DNA of 53,698 bases from an uncultured Clostridia bacterium (GTDB lineage Bacteria; Bacillota; Clostridia; Christensenellales; Aristaeellaceae): assembly GCA_934636425.1 (NCBI GenBank), contig CAKUAV010000005.1:1-53698 (forward strand). The letters run 5' to 3'. Made by a program: the position numbers and the translations under genes. Within the stretch, counting starts at the first letter, position 1, and every line of letters begins with the position of its first letter. Below are positions 44,727 to 53,594 of this stretch, in pieces. Below the pieces are notes generated by a model. That model saw only the letters and a list, made by a program, of their open reading frames with translations. It ran no database searches and was not told the origin of the DNA.

Positions 44727-45082
44727 GCGACAAGAAGAGCGCGCGCCCGGGCAGCGTCATGGCGACGTTTCTGTGCTGCGTGCTGGGTGTGCCGACGTGC
44801 GTCAGGCTGCTGCCGGGGCTGTATGCCGCCGACATGATGAGCGCCGTGGCCGTGGGCGTGCTGCTGGGCGCGGCGTATCTGGTGCTGAGGCCGATACTGC
44901 GCGTCGTGACGTTTCCGGTGGGCTGTCTCACGTTCGGGTTGTTCAACGCGGTGATCGACGTGGCGCTGCTCTACGGCTGCGCGGCGCTGATCGAGGGCTT
45001 CGCCATAGAGAGCGTGATCGCGGCGGTCGGCACGGCGCTGCTGATCGGCCTGATCAGCGGCATTGTGGGCGGGTTCAAGTAG
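44723..45082 (+). CDS. Phage holin family 4-like small membrane protein
   Basis: A 119-residue membrane protein with about four hydrophobic segments (VMATFLCCVLGVPTCVRLLPGL, AVAVGVLLGAAYLVLRPILRVVTFPVGCLTFGLFNAVIDVALLYGCAALI, VIAAVGTALLIGLISGIVGG). The central AAYLVLRPILRVVTFPVGCLTFGLFNAVIDVALL is the hallmark of the PF04020-type family, widespread outside phages and of unknown function. ATG 44723 overlaps the synthase stop (ATGA) with GGAGG upstream. Last gene of the udk run; its 3' end overlaps the convergent gene at 45075 by 8 bp. Confidence 0.85.
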   Translation: MSDKKSARPGSVMATFLCCVLGVPTCVRLLPGLYAADMMSAVAVGVLLGAAYLVLRPILRVVTFPVGCLTFGLFNAVIDVALLYGCAALIEGFAIESVIAAVGTALLIGLISGIVGGFK

Positions 45083-45467
45083 GCTTTCCACAGGCATTTT
45101 GGCAGTTCGGTTCGTTCATGAGCCGGACTGCTTTTCTATGGCGCATAAACACGCGGCAGGGCACGCCCATGGCCCGACAGCGCCTGATCGTATAGACCGT
45201 GCCGCGCGAGCAGCCGTCCCAGAAGGCCAGCACCAGCTCGGCGCGCGCGACAATCTGATCGTTGCGCGTCAGCGGCGCTCTGCGGCCGTGGCGCGCGTAA
45301 TCGGGCAGGTATTCCGTCAGCTTTATGCCGTGCGCAAGGGCATAGGCGCGCGCGCACTGATCCACGCCCCGCGCCCCGCCCGAGACGATCTCGCTGACGT
45401 TTTCGGGCAGATAATCCCCCAGATTGGGCACGGTCAGCGTCCTTGAACCGACGACGGCCACGCGCAT
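45075..45467 (-). CDS. DUF2493/SLOG domain protein
   Basis: A 130-residue Rossmann-like protein of the DprA/SLOG superfamily. Core motif MRVAVVGSRTL at the N-terminus, EIVSGGARGVDQCARAYALAHGIKLTEYLPDYARHGRRAPLTRNDQIVARAELVLAFWDG in the middle: the GGARGVD loop would bind a nucleotide-like ligand. Such small SLOG proteins often lie near mobile or regulatory genes; the ligand is unknown. ATG 45467. The divergent RHH gene at 45584 shares its upstream region, which carries a large inverted repeat, so both genes may be under that regulator. Confidence 0.85.
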   Translation of the reverse strand: MRVAVVGSRTLTVPNLGDYLPENVSEIVSGGARGVDQCARAYALAHGIKLTEYLPDYARHGRRAPLTRNDQIVARAELVLAFWDGCSRGTVYTIRRCRAMGVPCRVFMRHRKAVRLMNEPNCQNACGKPT

Positions 45468-45501
45468 AATGGCTCACTTCCTCTCCATTTTATATAATAC
45501 G

Positions 45502-45567
45502 AACCTGAAATGGGTTCATGCCTGCATAATATCACGTTTTGCACCTAAAATGAACCCATAACAGGTT
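45502..45567. promoter_or_regulatory. Paired operator in the SLOG/RHH divergent region
   Basis: AACCTGAAATGGGTTCA (45502-45518) and TGAACCCATAACAGGTT (45551-45567) are an inverted repeat, 15 of 17 matching, with 32 bp between. Each half is itself an imperfect palindrome with AACC/GGTT ends. The pair flanks the AT-rich promoter zone between the divergent genes, as expected for an RHH autorepressor. Confidence 0.75.
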
Positions 45568-45583
45568 TATTGAGGGGAAAATC

Positions 45584-45769
45584 ATGAAGAAAAGTGAGAA
45601 GCATCTGTCGCTCAGGATCGATGAAGAGCTTTTGCGCCGATTTGACTATGTGGCCAGATATGACGATCGTTCCATGAATGGACTGATGCTGTCCATGATT
45701 AAGAAGTGCATTGTTGAATTTGAAAAAGAGCACGGCAGGATTGAACTGCCGGAAGAAAAAGAGGATTGA
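45584..45769 (+). CDS. Ribbon-helix-helix (Arc-type) protein
   Basis: A 61-residue protein. LSLRIDEELLRRFDYVARYDDRSMNGLMLSMIKKCIVEFEKEHG matches the ribbon-helix-helix fold: one short strand (HLSLRI), helix A and, after DDRSMN, helix B. Such dimers bind short inverted sites in DNA. ATG 45584 follows GAGGGG. The duplicated operator directly upstream suggests autoregulation and control of the divergent SLOG gene. The Asn/Arg-rich turn is like Arc repressors; no toxin gene of usual type is next to it. Confidence 0.85.
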   Translation: MKKSEKHLSLRIDEELLRRFDYVARYDDRSMNGLMLSMIKKCIVEFEKEHGRIELPEEKED

Positions 45770-45825
45770 AGCGCGTGATCGATGCCGCGCTCATTCCCAA
45801 AACTCCTGTGGATAAGCACAAAAAG

Positions 45826-45867
45826 ACCGCCGTTCCATCCGATTTTCACGTCGGACGGGACGGCGGT
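45826..45867. terminator. Bidirectional terminator between the RHH and GH39 genes
   Basis: Long stem ACCGCCGTTCCATCCGA / TCGGACGGGACGGCGGT (two mismatches). A-tract on the left supports the minus-strand GH39 gene; TTCTCT lies on the right. A single perfect DnaA box TGTGGATAA is at 45807-45815. Confidence 0.75.
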
Positions 45868-45890
45868 TCTCTATTCACAGGTGTTTTGGC

Positions 45891-47237
45891 TTACAGCGGC
45901 GCGGACTCGATGAGACAGGTGCCCAGCCGCGGCAGTTTGACATAGACGCTGAATTCATCGGAGGAGAACAGCTCTTCCTTGACAATTTCGTCGTTGTGCG
46001 TCTCGTCGAGCAGGCGGAAGGTCAGGCGCAGGCCGTTCTTTCCGGCGGCGTTTTTGAACGTCAGCTTGACTTCCCTTTCGGCCTCGGCGCTGTCGTCGTC
46101 GGTGTAGTAGGTCACCATCGCGGCGGCTTTGGCTTCGGACGCGGCGGCGCAGGCGTAGACGCGGGGCTGATCGCTCTCGACGCCGACGGCGTGGTCGAGC
46201 TTGTAGAGCTCGTTGAACATGCGGAAGGGATAATAGCCCTTGAGCAGATCGCAGACATAGTCGGTGGCGAACATGCCGTTCATGGCGCAGGGACGCGCGT
46301 CATAGTACATGAGCATGTCCAGCGGCAGATACTGGCAGGTCTCCATGGTTGCGGCGATGAAGGATGCGCCCTTGAGCGATTTTTCCGCCTTGAGCGAATA
46401 GACCCAGTCGTCGTTTTCCCAGCCGCGCACATAGTTCCATTCGTTGAGTATGCTCTCGACGTGCTGAAGGCCGTGCTCATCCAGTATGCGGCGCGCCTGA
46501 AGCGTCATGCTGGCGACGGTTTCAGGCTCTCTGGCATAGACGTGCCAGGAGAAGAAGTCGATCGGCGCGGTGAGCTTTTCCAGCAGGCCGTTGATCCACT
46601 TTTCATTCAGGCCGCAGCAGGCCGGGCCGCCGATCTTGAGGTGGGGGAAGCACTTTTTCAGGTGCGTCGCGGCGATGTTGAAGAACTCATAGAACTCCGC
46701 CGCCGTGCCGCCCCAGCAGCGCTTGTGATCGGAATCGTCGCGGTCGAGATCGGGTTCGTTCCAGATCTCCCAGTAGGGCATGTCCATATGGAAGCCGTCC
46801 GCCCAGCCCTCGGTGTAGTGGCGTATGACGTGCTCGCAGATGACCGCCCACTTGTGGAAGTCCTTGGGCGGCAGAGTGCCGTATTTCTTCGGCCAGTGCT
46901 CGATCTTGTTGCCCAGGCGGAAGAAGGGCTTCGTGCCGGCCAGCTCGATGACGCGCATGTAGTCGTCGGTCAGGCGGAAATCGTAGGACGCGGGATCGTC
47001 GGGATCGGCGTCAAAGTTCGGGAATATGGCGATGATGTCGACTGTGTGCTCGCCGCCGTAGGTGGCGTTGAACGCCGCGTCGTGCGTGCGGGCGTAGGGT
47101 ATGCCGGCTTCCTTATAAGCGGGGAGATTGGTGATGCGCTGATCGGCCGAGAATTTGTACACCGGGCCGTTGTTGACGGCGTGCATGGGCTTGACCGCGC
47201 CGAGCTTCTGGGCAAAATCAATGACGACATGATCCAT
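45891..47237 (-). CDS. GH39 family glycosidase (beta-xylosidase-like)
   Basis: A 448-residue cytoplasmic glycosidase of family GH39, mostly beta-xylosidases with some alpha-L-iduronidases and arabinosidases. TIM-barrel motifs: YARTHDAAF near the N-terminus, YWEIWNEPDLD with the acid/base Glu, FFSWHVYAREPE, and HVESILNEWNYV with the nucleophile Glu. No signal peptide. ATG 47237 follows AGGAG. It is 53 bp behind the phosphoesterase gene on the same strand, so both may share a transcript. Substrate beyond family level is not certain. Confidence 0.92.
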   Translation of the reverse strand: MDHVVIDFAQKLGAVKPMHAVNNGPVYKFSADQRITNLPAYKEAGIPYARTHDAAFNATYGGEHTVDIIAIFPNFDADPDDPASYDFRLTDDYMRVIELAGTKPFFRLGNKIEHWPKKYGTLPPKDFHKWAVICEHVIRHYTEGWADGFHMDMPYWEIWNEPDLDRDDSDHKRCWGGTAAEFYEFFNIAATHLKKCFPHLKIGGPACCGLNEKWINGLLEKLTAPIDFFSWHVYAREPETVASMTLQARRILDEHGLQHVESILNEWNYVRGWENDDWVYSLKAEKSLKGASFIAATMETCQYLPLDMLMYYDARPCAMNGMFATDYVCDLLKGYYPFRMFNELYKLDHAVGVESDQPRVYACAAASEAKAAAMVTYYTDDDSAEAEREVKLTFKNAAGKNGLRLTFRLLDETHNDEIVKEELFSSDEFSVYVKLPRLGTCLIESAPL

Positions 47238-47290
47238 GATGACAGAGTCTCCTTTGCGTATTTATGCCGCATAATATGCGGACGGGGAAA

Positions 47291-48361
47291 CTACCAGCGA
47301 ATTGTGCGATCTGCGCCCGCGCCATAGCGCACCATTGTCAGGCGGCGCTCGGAGGGGGTCAGCACGGCGACGTCCATCGATATGGGCAGCGCGGCGTGAT
47401 CGCGCAGCGGCCCGTTCAGAGAGACGTTGGTCGCGCCGGACTGAATCTGCGCGCAGGGCAGGCGGTTGGTTTCCACGCCGATCGTCTCTCCGGCATTGAA
47501 GAGGGAATCGTCATGCATATGGCCGCTCAGACAGGCGATCAGCCCCGCGCTTTCCGGCGAGGCGGGCAGGAACGCATCCAGCTTTTTGCTATGGAAAGCT
47601 GTGTGCGCATTGAAGGCGGAGAGCAGCGCTTCGGCCTCGTCGCGGTCGTCGATCCAGCCGCACAGCGCGCTGACATAGGACTGAGCGGCGTGATCGCCCG
47701 CCCACACGCCGATCGTCCAGTCTTTCTCGTCGGTATAGGCGTAGTAGAGCGGGACGTGGCAGAGAAGCAGCGCCTGATGATCGGTCTGAAGCGCCGTATT
47801 GGCCAGCCATTTGAGCTGCTCGTCTCCGAACGCCCAGATGGGCGAGGGGTTCTCGGCGGTCAGATCGGAGCCGCTGGGCAGCGACAGGGCGATCAGCCGC
47901 ACGCGCGCCCGATCGAAATCGACGGTGTAGTAGGCGCTGTTTCCCGAATACTTTGCCGCGCCGCGGTCAAAGCCGCGCGATATGCCCTGCCAGAAATCGG
48001 CCTTGAAGAAATCGGTGCCGATTCCGTCGTGATTGCCGTTGACCGGCAGCAGCGGGCACGGCCAGAGCGACGAAACCCGCTCGAACAGCCCGCGTATGAT
48101 CGCATGGATGGTCTCATTGGAGGCGTGCTCCTCGCGCCCCAGCATGGCGAGGTTGTCGCCCAGCGCGATCACCGCGTCGGCGCGGACGGCCTTTGACAGC
48201 GCTTCCATGGCGGCAAAGAACGCCTGCGTTACCGGCGCGTCCAGCGCGCGCGTGTGAAGATCGGTGAATATCGGAAGGACGAGCGTGTCGTCCCGGCGCA
48301 GAGCGTCGATTCTTTGGGCGACGCGCTGTGCCTCGGCGGCATAAAGATGGGCAGCGTCCAT
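47291..48361 (-). CDS. Calcineurin-like metallophosphoesterase
   Basis: A 356-residue metal-dependent phosphoesterase. The five metal-binding blocks occur in order: LPIFTDLHT (D-x-H), DAVIALGDNLA (GD), LPVNGNHDG (GNHD), LLCHVPLYY (H) and LSGHMHDDS (GHxH). No signal peptide. The substrate is unknown; these enzymes may act on phosphodiesters or nucleotides. ATG 48361 lies behind GGAGG. It precedes the GH39 gene, so a role linked to sugar phosphates is possible but unproven. The 48362-48704 interval upstream holds no gene I recognise. Confidence 0.9.
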   Translation of the reverse strand: MDAAHLYAAEAQRVAQRIDALRRDDTLVLPIFTDLHTRALDAPVTQAFFAAMEALSKAVRADAVIALGDNLAMLGREEHASNETIHAIIRGLFERVSSLWPCPLLPVNGNHDGIGTDFFKADFWQGISRGFDRGAAKYSGNSAYYTVDFDRARVRLIALSLPSGSDLTAENPSPIWAFGDEQLKWLANTALQTDHQALLLCHVPLYYAYTDEKDWTIGVWAGDHAAQSYVSALCGWIDDRDEAEALLSAFNAHTAFHSKKLDAFLPASPESAGLIACLSGHMHDDSLFNAGETIGVETNRLPCAQIQSGATNVSLNGPLRDHAALPISMDVAVLTPSERRLTMVRYGAGADRTIRW

Positions 48362-48704
48362 GGGTGCGCCTCCTCAAAAGTCAAAGAGTGGAGCGTGTCT
48401 GAAAACTTTCCGGACTGCAATGTCTTTTCCGCTGTTTTCCCGGTTAATGAGCCCTGAGATCAGGCCGGATTCTCCATGGATCTTTGGGCTTCCTTCCGGA
48501 ACTGCGGCGGTTCAAGCGCGGCGAAAGCGTCAGCGCTCTTTTGTTAAATACACACTAACGGGAGTATAACATAGCGCGCGGGACATTGCAAGGAGAAAGC
48601 GCAAATAAAGCGCCGATCCTGATGAACAGTATAGGCGATTTGCGATAAAGCGCCCACGCCGTGCCGGCGCAGAAACGGCCATATTTGCGGCGGCGCGGCG
48701 ATGA

Positions 48705-48734
48705 TTGACAGACGTGCGCGAGCGGTGCTATAAT
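48705..48734 (+). promoter_or_regulatory. Consensus promoter of the MATE gene
   Basis: TTGACA (48705-48710) and TATAAT (48729-48734), both perfect, with 18-bp spacing; start near 48741. Confidence 0.85.
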
Positions 48735-48808
48735 TGTCCTATATCAGACGATGTTGAATATAATGCCGCTCGCTTTTGCGCGGGCGCGTTTTTTGCGGAG
48801 GATGACAA

Positions 48809-50221
48809 ATGGAAAAACCTGCCATGAAGCCACAGACTGCGAGCACCCGCGCGCTGCTGGCGCTGATCTGCGCGCTGGCCTGGCCGACCATCGTCGAGGA
48901 AGCGCTGGCCACGATTGTACAGTATGCCGATTCGGCCATGGTGGGGCGCATCGGCGCGCACGCGTCGGCGGCCGTCGGATTGACCACAACGATGACCTGG
49001 CTGGTCAATTCGCCGATGTTCGCGCTGGGCGTGGGCGTCGTGGCCTGCATCGCGCGCGCTGTCGGGGCGAAGGACTTCAATCTGGCGCGGCGCATTGCGG
49101 CGCAGTCGGTGATTATGGCGGCGGTTCTGGGCACGGTTCTGGGCGTGATCACGCTGGCCATCAGTCCGTTTCTGCCCGCATGGCTGGGCGCTGAGGAGTC
49201 GCTGAGGCGGGACGGCAGCCTGTATTTCGCCATTGTGTGCGCGCCCATGCCCTTTCGCGCGGCGGTGATTATATTCGGCGCGTCGCTGCGGGCAAGCGGC
49301 GATACGCGCACGCCCATGCTGATCAGCGCGGGCGTGAATCTGCTCAATGTGGTGCTCAATTTCCTGATGATCTATGCCACGCGCACAGTGTCGCTGCTGG
49401 GCATGTCGTTCGTGATGCCGGGCGCGGGCTGGGGCGTCGCGGGCGCGGCGACGGCTTCCGCCATATCGTATATGGCGGGCGGCGTCGCGATGTTCATCGC
49501 GCTGCGCAGAAGCCGCATGGTGTCGCCCAGGGGGTGCTCGCTGCGTCTGGACAGGGACGCGATGCTGCCCTGCCTGCGCATCGGCCTGCCGGTGGCAATG
49601 CAGCGCATGGCCTCCTGCATGGGTCAGGTGGTGTTTTCCGCGCTGGTGACGTCGCTGGGCACTGTGGCGCTGGCGACGCACTCTCTGGCCATCACCGCGG
49701 AGCAGGCCTTCTATATTCCCGGCTACGGCATGCAGGCCGCCGCCTCGACGCTGGCCGGCCAGTCTCTGGGCGAGGGCGACGAGAAAAAGCTCAGGCGCAT
49801 ATCGCTGATGATTACGCTCATGGCCACGGGCATTATGACCGTGGCGGGCGCTGTGCTGTTCGCCATTCCCGCGCAGATGATGAGTCTGTTTACGACCGAT
49901 CCGGCGGTCATTGCGGGCGGCGTGACGGTGCTGCGCATCGTGGCGGTGTCCGAGCCGATATTCGGAATGTCGATCATACTGGAGGGCGTGTTCAACGGCG
50001 TGGGCGATACGAAAGCGCCCTTTGCCATAGCGCTGGTCGGCATGTGGGGCGTGCGCATACTCTCGACGGCGATCTGCGTCAAGCTGCTCCATCTCGGCTT
50101 GAACGCCGTGTGGGTGTGCATGGTGGCCGACAACGTGACGCGCGGCGTTCTGCTGGCGATTCGCTATGTGCGCGGCACATGGCGCAGAGGCCTGTTTGAA
50201 GGGGAAGTCAGGACGGCGTGA
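48809..50221 (+). CDS. MATE family efflux transporter
   Basis: A 470-residue multidrug/toxin extrusion protein with about twelve membrane helices in two homologous halves. First half begins LALICALAWPTIVEEALATIVQYADSAMVGRIGAHASAAVGLTTT; family features are visible in both (LRASGDTRTPM in half one, GVFNGVGDTKAPF in half two). It would export cationic compounds in exchange for Na+ or H+. ATG 48809 follows GGAGG. Driven by a consensus promoter and so probably made constitutively. R2 copy A4 lies after the stop. Confidence 0.95.
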   Translation: MEKPAMKPQTASTRALLALICALAWPTIVEEALATIVQYADSAMVGRIGAHASAAVGLTTTMTWLVNSPMFALGVGVVACIARAVGAKDFNLARRIAAQSVIMAAVLGTVLGVITLAISPFLPAWLGAEESLRRDGSLYFAIVCAPMPFRAAVIIFGASLRASGDTRTPMLISAGVNLLNVVLNFLMIYATRTVSLLGMSFVMPGAGWGVAGAATASAISYMAGGVAMFIALRRSRMVSPRGCSLRLDRDAMLPCLRIGLPVAMQRMASCMGQVVFSALVTSLGTVALATHSLAITAEQAFYIPGYGMQAAASTLAGQSLGEGDEKKLRRISLMITLMATGIMTVAGAVLFAIPAQMMSLFTTDPAVIAGGVTVLRIVAVSEPIFGMSIILEGVFNGVGDTKAPFAIALVGMWGVRILSTAICVKLLHLGLNAVWVCMVADNVTRGVLLAIRYVRGTWRRGLFEGEVRTA

Positions 50222-50350
50222 ATCAATCGGGCGCGGACTCGAGCCGCCGGGCATGAGAGACGGCGCGGATGGCGGGGAAATTTCCGCTTGCGGAACGCTT
50301 CAAAGCGCGCTCTGATCGGCGGGCGATCAAAGGTGCGGCGCCGGCTTTTC

Positions 50351-50549
50351 ATCCCGGCTTGTCAAAAAATGTCTTAACAAGCCGGTGAAAGGGGACGCAA
50401 ACTCCCTGCGCTCCTCTCCGGTTTTTGCTCTGGGAATGTGATTTTCCGCCGCAAAAATCGTCCCGTTCCACCCGTCACGCTGTTGGGTACGATTGAAATT
50501 TGAGAGTGATTCGCCCCTCTCGAGCTTTCCGAAGGTTTTTCGGCAGTCC
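50351..50549 (+). mobile_element. R2 element, copy A4, with 13-bp target duplication
   Basis: GCGCCGGCTTTTC occurs at 50338-50350 and 50550-50562. Between them: left hairpin (CCGGCTTGTCAAAAAA / TTAACAAGCCGG), the R2 body ('ttttccgccgcaaaaatcgtcccg', 'cacgctgttgggtacgattgaaa'), and the right end 'ggtttttcggcagtcc'. The body is shorter than in A2/A3. Confidence 0.8.
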
Positions 50550-50641
50550 GCGCCGGCTTTTCTCTCTTTTGACAGGGCGTCATTTCCTGAGAGGCGATCA
50601 TTTGCAGCGCATTCGGTGAGATTAACGCCGATTTGCAGGAG

Positions 50642-50680
50642 AAAAGGGCTGCCGCAGGCTTGGAATTCCTGCAGCAGCCC
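50642..50680 (-). terminator. Terminator of the antiporter gene
   Basis: Stem GGGCTGCCGCAGG / CCTGCAGCAGCCC (one mismatch) followed on the minus strand by CTTTTC, 17 bp beyond the stop. Confidence 0.75.
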
Positions 50681-50696
50681 TGTGTGGATTTGATTG

Positions 50697-52154
50697 TCAG
50701 CGGGAGAAACGCGGGCCGTCCTCGTCCGGATCGTCGTCGGTGTTCAGGCGGCGGCGCGAGGAGAAGAGCCGGTTGACGCCGAGTCCTTCGGGGTCGAGCA
50801 GCTCGGGCTCGTCGTCGTTGCGCGTCACGCCGGGCAGCGGCATTTCAGGCGCATAGGCCAGCGCGGACGTCGCCTTTTTCGCGCTGAAGTAGGTCTCGCT
50901 GGGCACGCTGTATTCGCGGTTCTCGGCGGCTTCGTCCTCGGAGCGGTCGGGCTTCGCGCCGCTGGGAATGGCGCCGGCCAGATGCATGGACAGCTTGGCG
51001 GCGGCGGGGCCGACCATCTCATACAGCACGGACGAGGACAGTATGATCGTCGAGAGCAGGCTGCCCAGATCGCCCGAGAGTATGCGCTCGCCCAGCGCGG
51101 CCAGACCGATGGCCACGCCGGCCTGCGGAATCAGCGCCAGACCGAGATATTTGCGGATGGGCTTCGAGCGGCCGGTCATGATCGCGCCGGTCGTCGCGCC
51201 CAGATACTTGCCCGCGATGCGCACGAGGAAATAGCCCACGCCGATGACGCCGGCGCTGGTGAGCGCGTTTACATTCAGGCGCATGCCCGAGACGACGAAG
51301 AACAGCGTCAGTATGGGCGGAGAGAAGCTGTCGACCTGATCGAAGAGCGGCTTTTTCGAAATGTTGGTGTGGACTGTGCCGAACACCATGCAGGACAGAA
51401 GCGGCGATACGTCGAAGGCGGCGCACAGTCCGGAGAGCGCCAGCAGCAGTATGACCACCAGCAAAAGATGGTTGTAATCCGATTTGACGCGGCGCATCAG
51501 CAGGTTGAGCAGCAGCGCGCAGAGCGCGCCCAGCACGAGCGCCACGATGTTGTAGACGATGGGCAGCACGACGTCGGCGGCGCTGAAGCCGCTCTTGCTG
51601 CTCAGCAGCTCGGCCAGCGTGGCGCACACGCTGAAGGCCAGAAGAGAGACGGCGTCGTCCAGCGCGACGACCTGAAGCACTGTGTCGACGAATTCGCCCT
51701 TCGCCTTGTATTGGCGGATGGTCATCAGCGTCGAGGCGGGCGCTGTGGCCGAGGCGATTGCGCCCAGCAGCAGCGAGAAGGGCACGTTCAGATGGAATAT
51801 GAAGATCATGGCCAGCGTGACGGCGACGGCGGCCACCAGCGCCTCCATGACCGTGAGGATGATGATCTTCGAGCCGCTGCTCTTGATCGTTTCCCACTTG
51901 AAGTATTTGCCGGTGCCGAAGGCGATCAGCGCCAGCGCCGCGTCGGTCAGGAAGGACATACTGCTGACCATGTCCTTCGGAATCAGGCCGGTGACATAGG
52001 GGCCGATGATTATGCCCGATATGATGTAGCCGGTGACGTTGGGCAGCTTGAGCAGCTTGGCGACGCGCGAAAGCCCGAAGGCAGCCAGCAGCATGAGCGA
52101 GAGCCGCAAAAGCACGAGAGACTGGGCGTTGATCGAGGAGAAGAATGCAGACAT
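50697..52154 (-). CDS. Cation/proton antiporter (CPA2 type)
   Basis: A 485-residue membrane antiporter with about twelve helices: SLVLLRLSLMLLAAFGLSRVAKLLKLPNVTGYIISGIIIGPYV near the start, ATAPASTLMTIRQYKAKGEFVDTVLQVVALDDAVSLLAFSV containing the ion-binding Asp pair typical of CPA2, and GLALIPQAGVAIGLAALGERIL late. The C-terminal tail (about 100 residues after residue 385) is hydrophilic and acidic, without a TrkA-N domain. It would exchange Na+ or K+ for H+. ATG 52154 is set by GGAGG; the open frame further upstream uses a TTG. Divergent from the LysR gene, which likely controls it. Confidence 0.92.
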   Translation of the reverse strand: MSAFFSSINAQSLVLLRLSLMLLAAFGLSRVAKLLKLPNVTGYIISGIIIGPYVTGLIPKDMVSSMSFLTDAALALIAFGTGKYFKWETIKSSGSKIIILTVMEALVAAVAVTLAMIFIFHLNVPFSLLLGAIASATAPASTLMTIRQYKAKGEFVDTVLQVVALDDAVSLLAFSVCATLAELLSSKSGFSAADVVLPIVYNIVALVLGALCALLLNLLMRRVKSDYNHLLLVVILLLALSGLCAAFDVSPLLSCMVFGTVHTNISKKPLFDQVDSFSPPILTLFFVVSGMRLNVNALTSAGVIGVGYFLVRIAGKYLGATTGAIMTGRSKPIRKYLGLALIPQAGVAIGLAALGERILSGDLGSLLSTIILSSSVLYEMVGPAAAKLSMHLAGAIPSGAKPDRSEDEAAENREYSVPSETYFSAKKATSALAYAPEMPLPGVTRNDDEPELLDPEGLGVNRLFSSRRRLNTDDDPDEDGPRFSR

Positions 52155-52291
52155 GATGAAAGCCTCCAATAAAACAATAAACAGCGGCGTTCCGAAACGA
52201 AATCACAGATTTCAGGTTTCAGCCTGCCGCGTAAATTCTCTTCCGATGGGACAATTATAGACGCGTTAAACATAAAACGCAAATTACATTA

Positions 52292-52321
52292 TTCAATTGA
52301 ACTATAAATAAATTTTATAAT
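52292..52321 (+). promoter_or_regulatory. Promoter/LysR site between antiporter and LysR genes
   Basis: The palindrome TTCAATTGAA (52292-52301) lies in an AT-rich island, and TATAAT (52316-52321) follows with TTCAAT as a possible -35 at 18 bp. LysR proteins bind short T-N11-A palindromes in such divergent regions. Confidence 0.55.
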
Positions 52322-52340
52322 TCGGGGGAGGGGAGGGCGC

Positions 52341-53231
52341 ATGGTCGACGTCAAGATAAGGACGCTGCTGACGCTTTCGGAACTGGGATCCTACACAAAG
52401 ACGGCCGAGACGCTGTCGCTGACACAGCCGGCGGTCAGCCATCATATAAAGCTATTGGAGGAAGAATTCGGCATACACATATTTGTCAAGGGCAAGCACA
52501 AGCTGAAACCCACGGCGGCGGGGGAAATCCTCATAAATTACGCCCGGCGCGCCGTAGCGCTCTCAAACGGCGTGAGGCAGGCCATAGAGGACTGCCAGAG
52601 ACAGATCCACTCGCTGCGCCTGGGCATTACGCCGACCGCCAGCGATATCGTCGTGCCGCAGGTGCTGGCCGCCTATTGCTGCGATCATTCAGAAATTTCC
52701 ATACAAATTGTTAGGGATTCTATAAAAAATATTGATAATATGCTGGCGTTTTACGAGCTTGACTTCGCGATTGTGGACGGCCTGATTCGCCGCGACGGGT
52801 TCAGCTCTATGCTGCTGGGAACCGACTATCTGGGGCTGGTGGTTTCGCCGAGGCATCCCTTTGCGCGCCGGATGAGCGTGCGGCTGGACGAAATCCAGCA
52901 GGAGAACATGGTGATGCGGCCCAGGGGCGCGGAGACGCGGCGCATGTTCGAGAGCTACGTCGTCAGCAACGGCTATCTGCCGCGCGACTTTCACGTCAGC
53001 ATGGAGCTGGACAGCGTTTCGAACATCAAGGAAATCGTCATGGCCGATCTGGGCATTTCCGTGCTGAGCCACAACGTCTGTCTGGATGAATTGAGGCGCG
53101 GACAGCTGGTGGTCGTGCCCATAGAGAACTGCCAGATGGTGCGCCCCATCAATCTGATCTATCCCGACGATTTCAGCGCGCCGGCGGTATTGCAGGATAT
53201 TCGCCGCAAATACGAGGAGCACTTCAACTGA
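52341..53231 (+). CDS. LysR family transcriptional regulator
   Basis: A 296-residue LysR-type regulator. The N-terminal winged helix is clear (IRTLLTLSELGSYTKTAETLSLTQPAVSHHIKLLEEEFGIHIFVKGKHKLKPTAAGEIL). The remainder is the two-lobed effector-binding domain, with LRLGITPTASDIVVPQVL at its start and FAIVDGLI, LGLVVSPRHPFA and GISVLSHNVCLDEL later. ATG 52341 follows a GGGGAGGGGAGGG run. Divergent from the antiporter gene, so it probably responds to ion or pH-linked signals; the effector is unknown. A stretch of AT-rich codons near residues 119-131 stands out from the GC-rich rest. Confidence 0.93.
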   Translation: MVDVKIRTLLTLSELGSYTKTAETLSLTQPAVSHHIKLLEEEFGIHIFVKGKHKLKPTAAGEILINYARRAVALSNGVRQAIEDCQRQIHSLRLGITPTASDIVVPQVLAAYCCDHSEISIQIVRDSIKNIDNMLAFYELDFAIVDGLIRRDGFSSMLLGTDYLGLVVSPRHPFARRMSVRLDEIQQENMVMRPRGAETRRMFESYVVSNGYLPRDFHVSMELDSVSNIKEIVMADLGISVLSHNVCLDELRRGQLVVVPIENCQMVRPINLIYPDDFSAPAVLQDIRRKYEEHFN

Positions 53232-53260
53232 CAGCGCATATATTGCGCGTCCATACGATG

Positions 53261-53294
53261 GCCAGCTTGTTGAGACCTTTTTTGACAGGCTGGC
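53261..53294 (+). terminator. R2-type terminal hairpin acting as terminator after LysR
   Basis: GCCAGCTTGTtgagacctttttTGACAGGCTGGC is like the left end hairpin of R2 but the rest of the element is missing. Located 30 bp after the LysR stop. Confidence 0.55.
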
Positions 53295-53324
53295 CGCTGC
53301 GGCGGTGTAAAGAGCCGCTCAAGT

Positions 53325-53575
53325 GCAGAAATATGGCTCCGGGAATACCAGATACCAAATCCTCGCTGAAACATAGACGTCGGCCGTTGCCTGCCGGCAA
53401 TGCTCTGAAGGACACTGGGCGTTATTGAGCCTTCGCTAAACCCTGCCTTCGCCGCTGCGGCATTGACTGCTTTTTTCTTCTTTACTGATCTTCAACTTTT
53501 TCCATCGCTCATATGTATTGTGGCGCGTTTTGTGTTCTGCGCCTGTCGTTTGGATGGAATATGGCATGAAATGCG
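53325..53575 (-). repeat. R4 dispersed repeat, copy 3 (reverse)
   Basis: On the minus strand it reads 'gccatattccatccaaacg', 'ggcgcagaacacaaaa', 'gccgcagcggcgaaggc', 'ccggcaggcaa' and 'gacgtctatgtttcagcg', in the order found in copy 1 at 290-560. The central part seen in copies 1 and 2 is partly missing. Confidence 0.7.
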
Positions 53576-53594
53576 TTCCTGCGAGCCGCCAAAA

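Noticed and set aside
45807..45815. Isolated perfect DnaA box as a second origin or titration site
   Set aside because: A single 9-mer in 53 kb outside oriC is not enough; no cluster or AT-rich partner is present.
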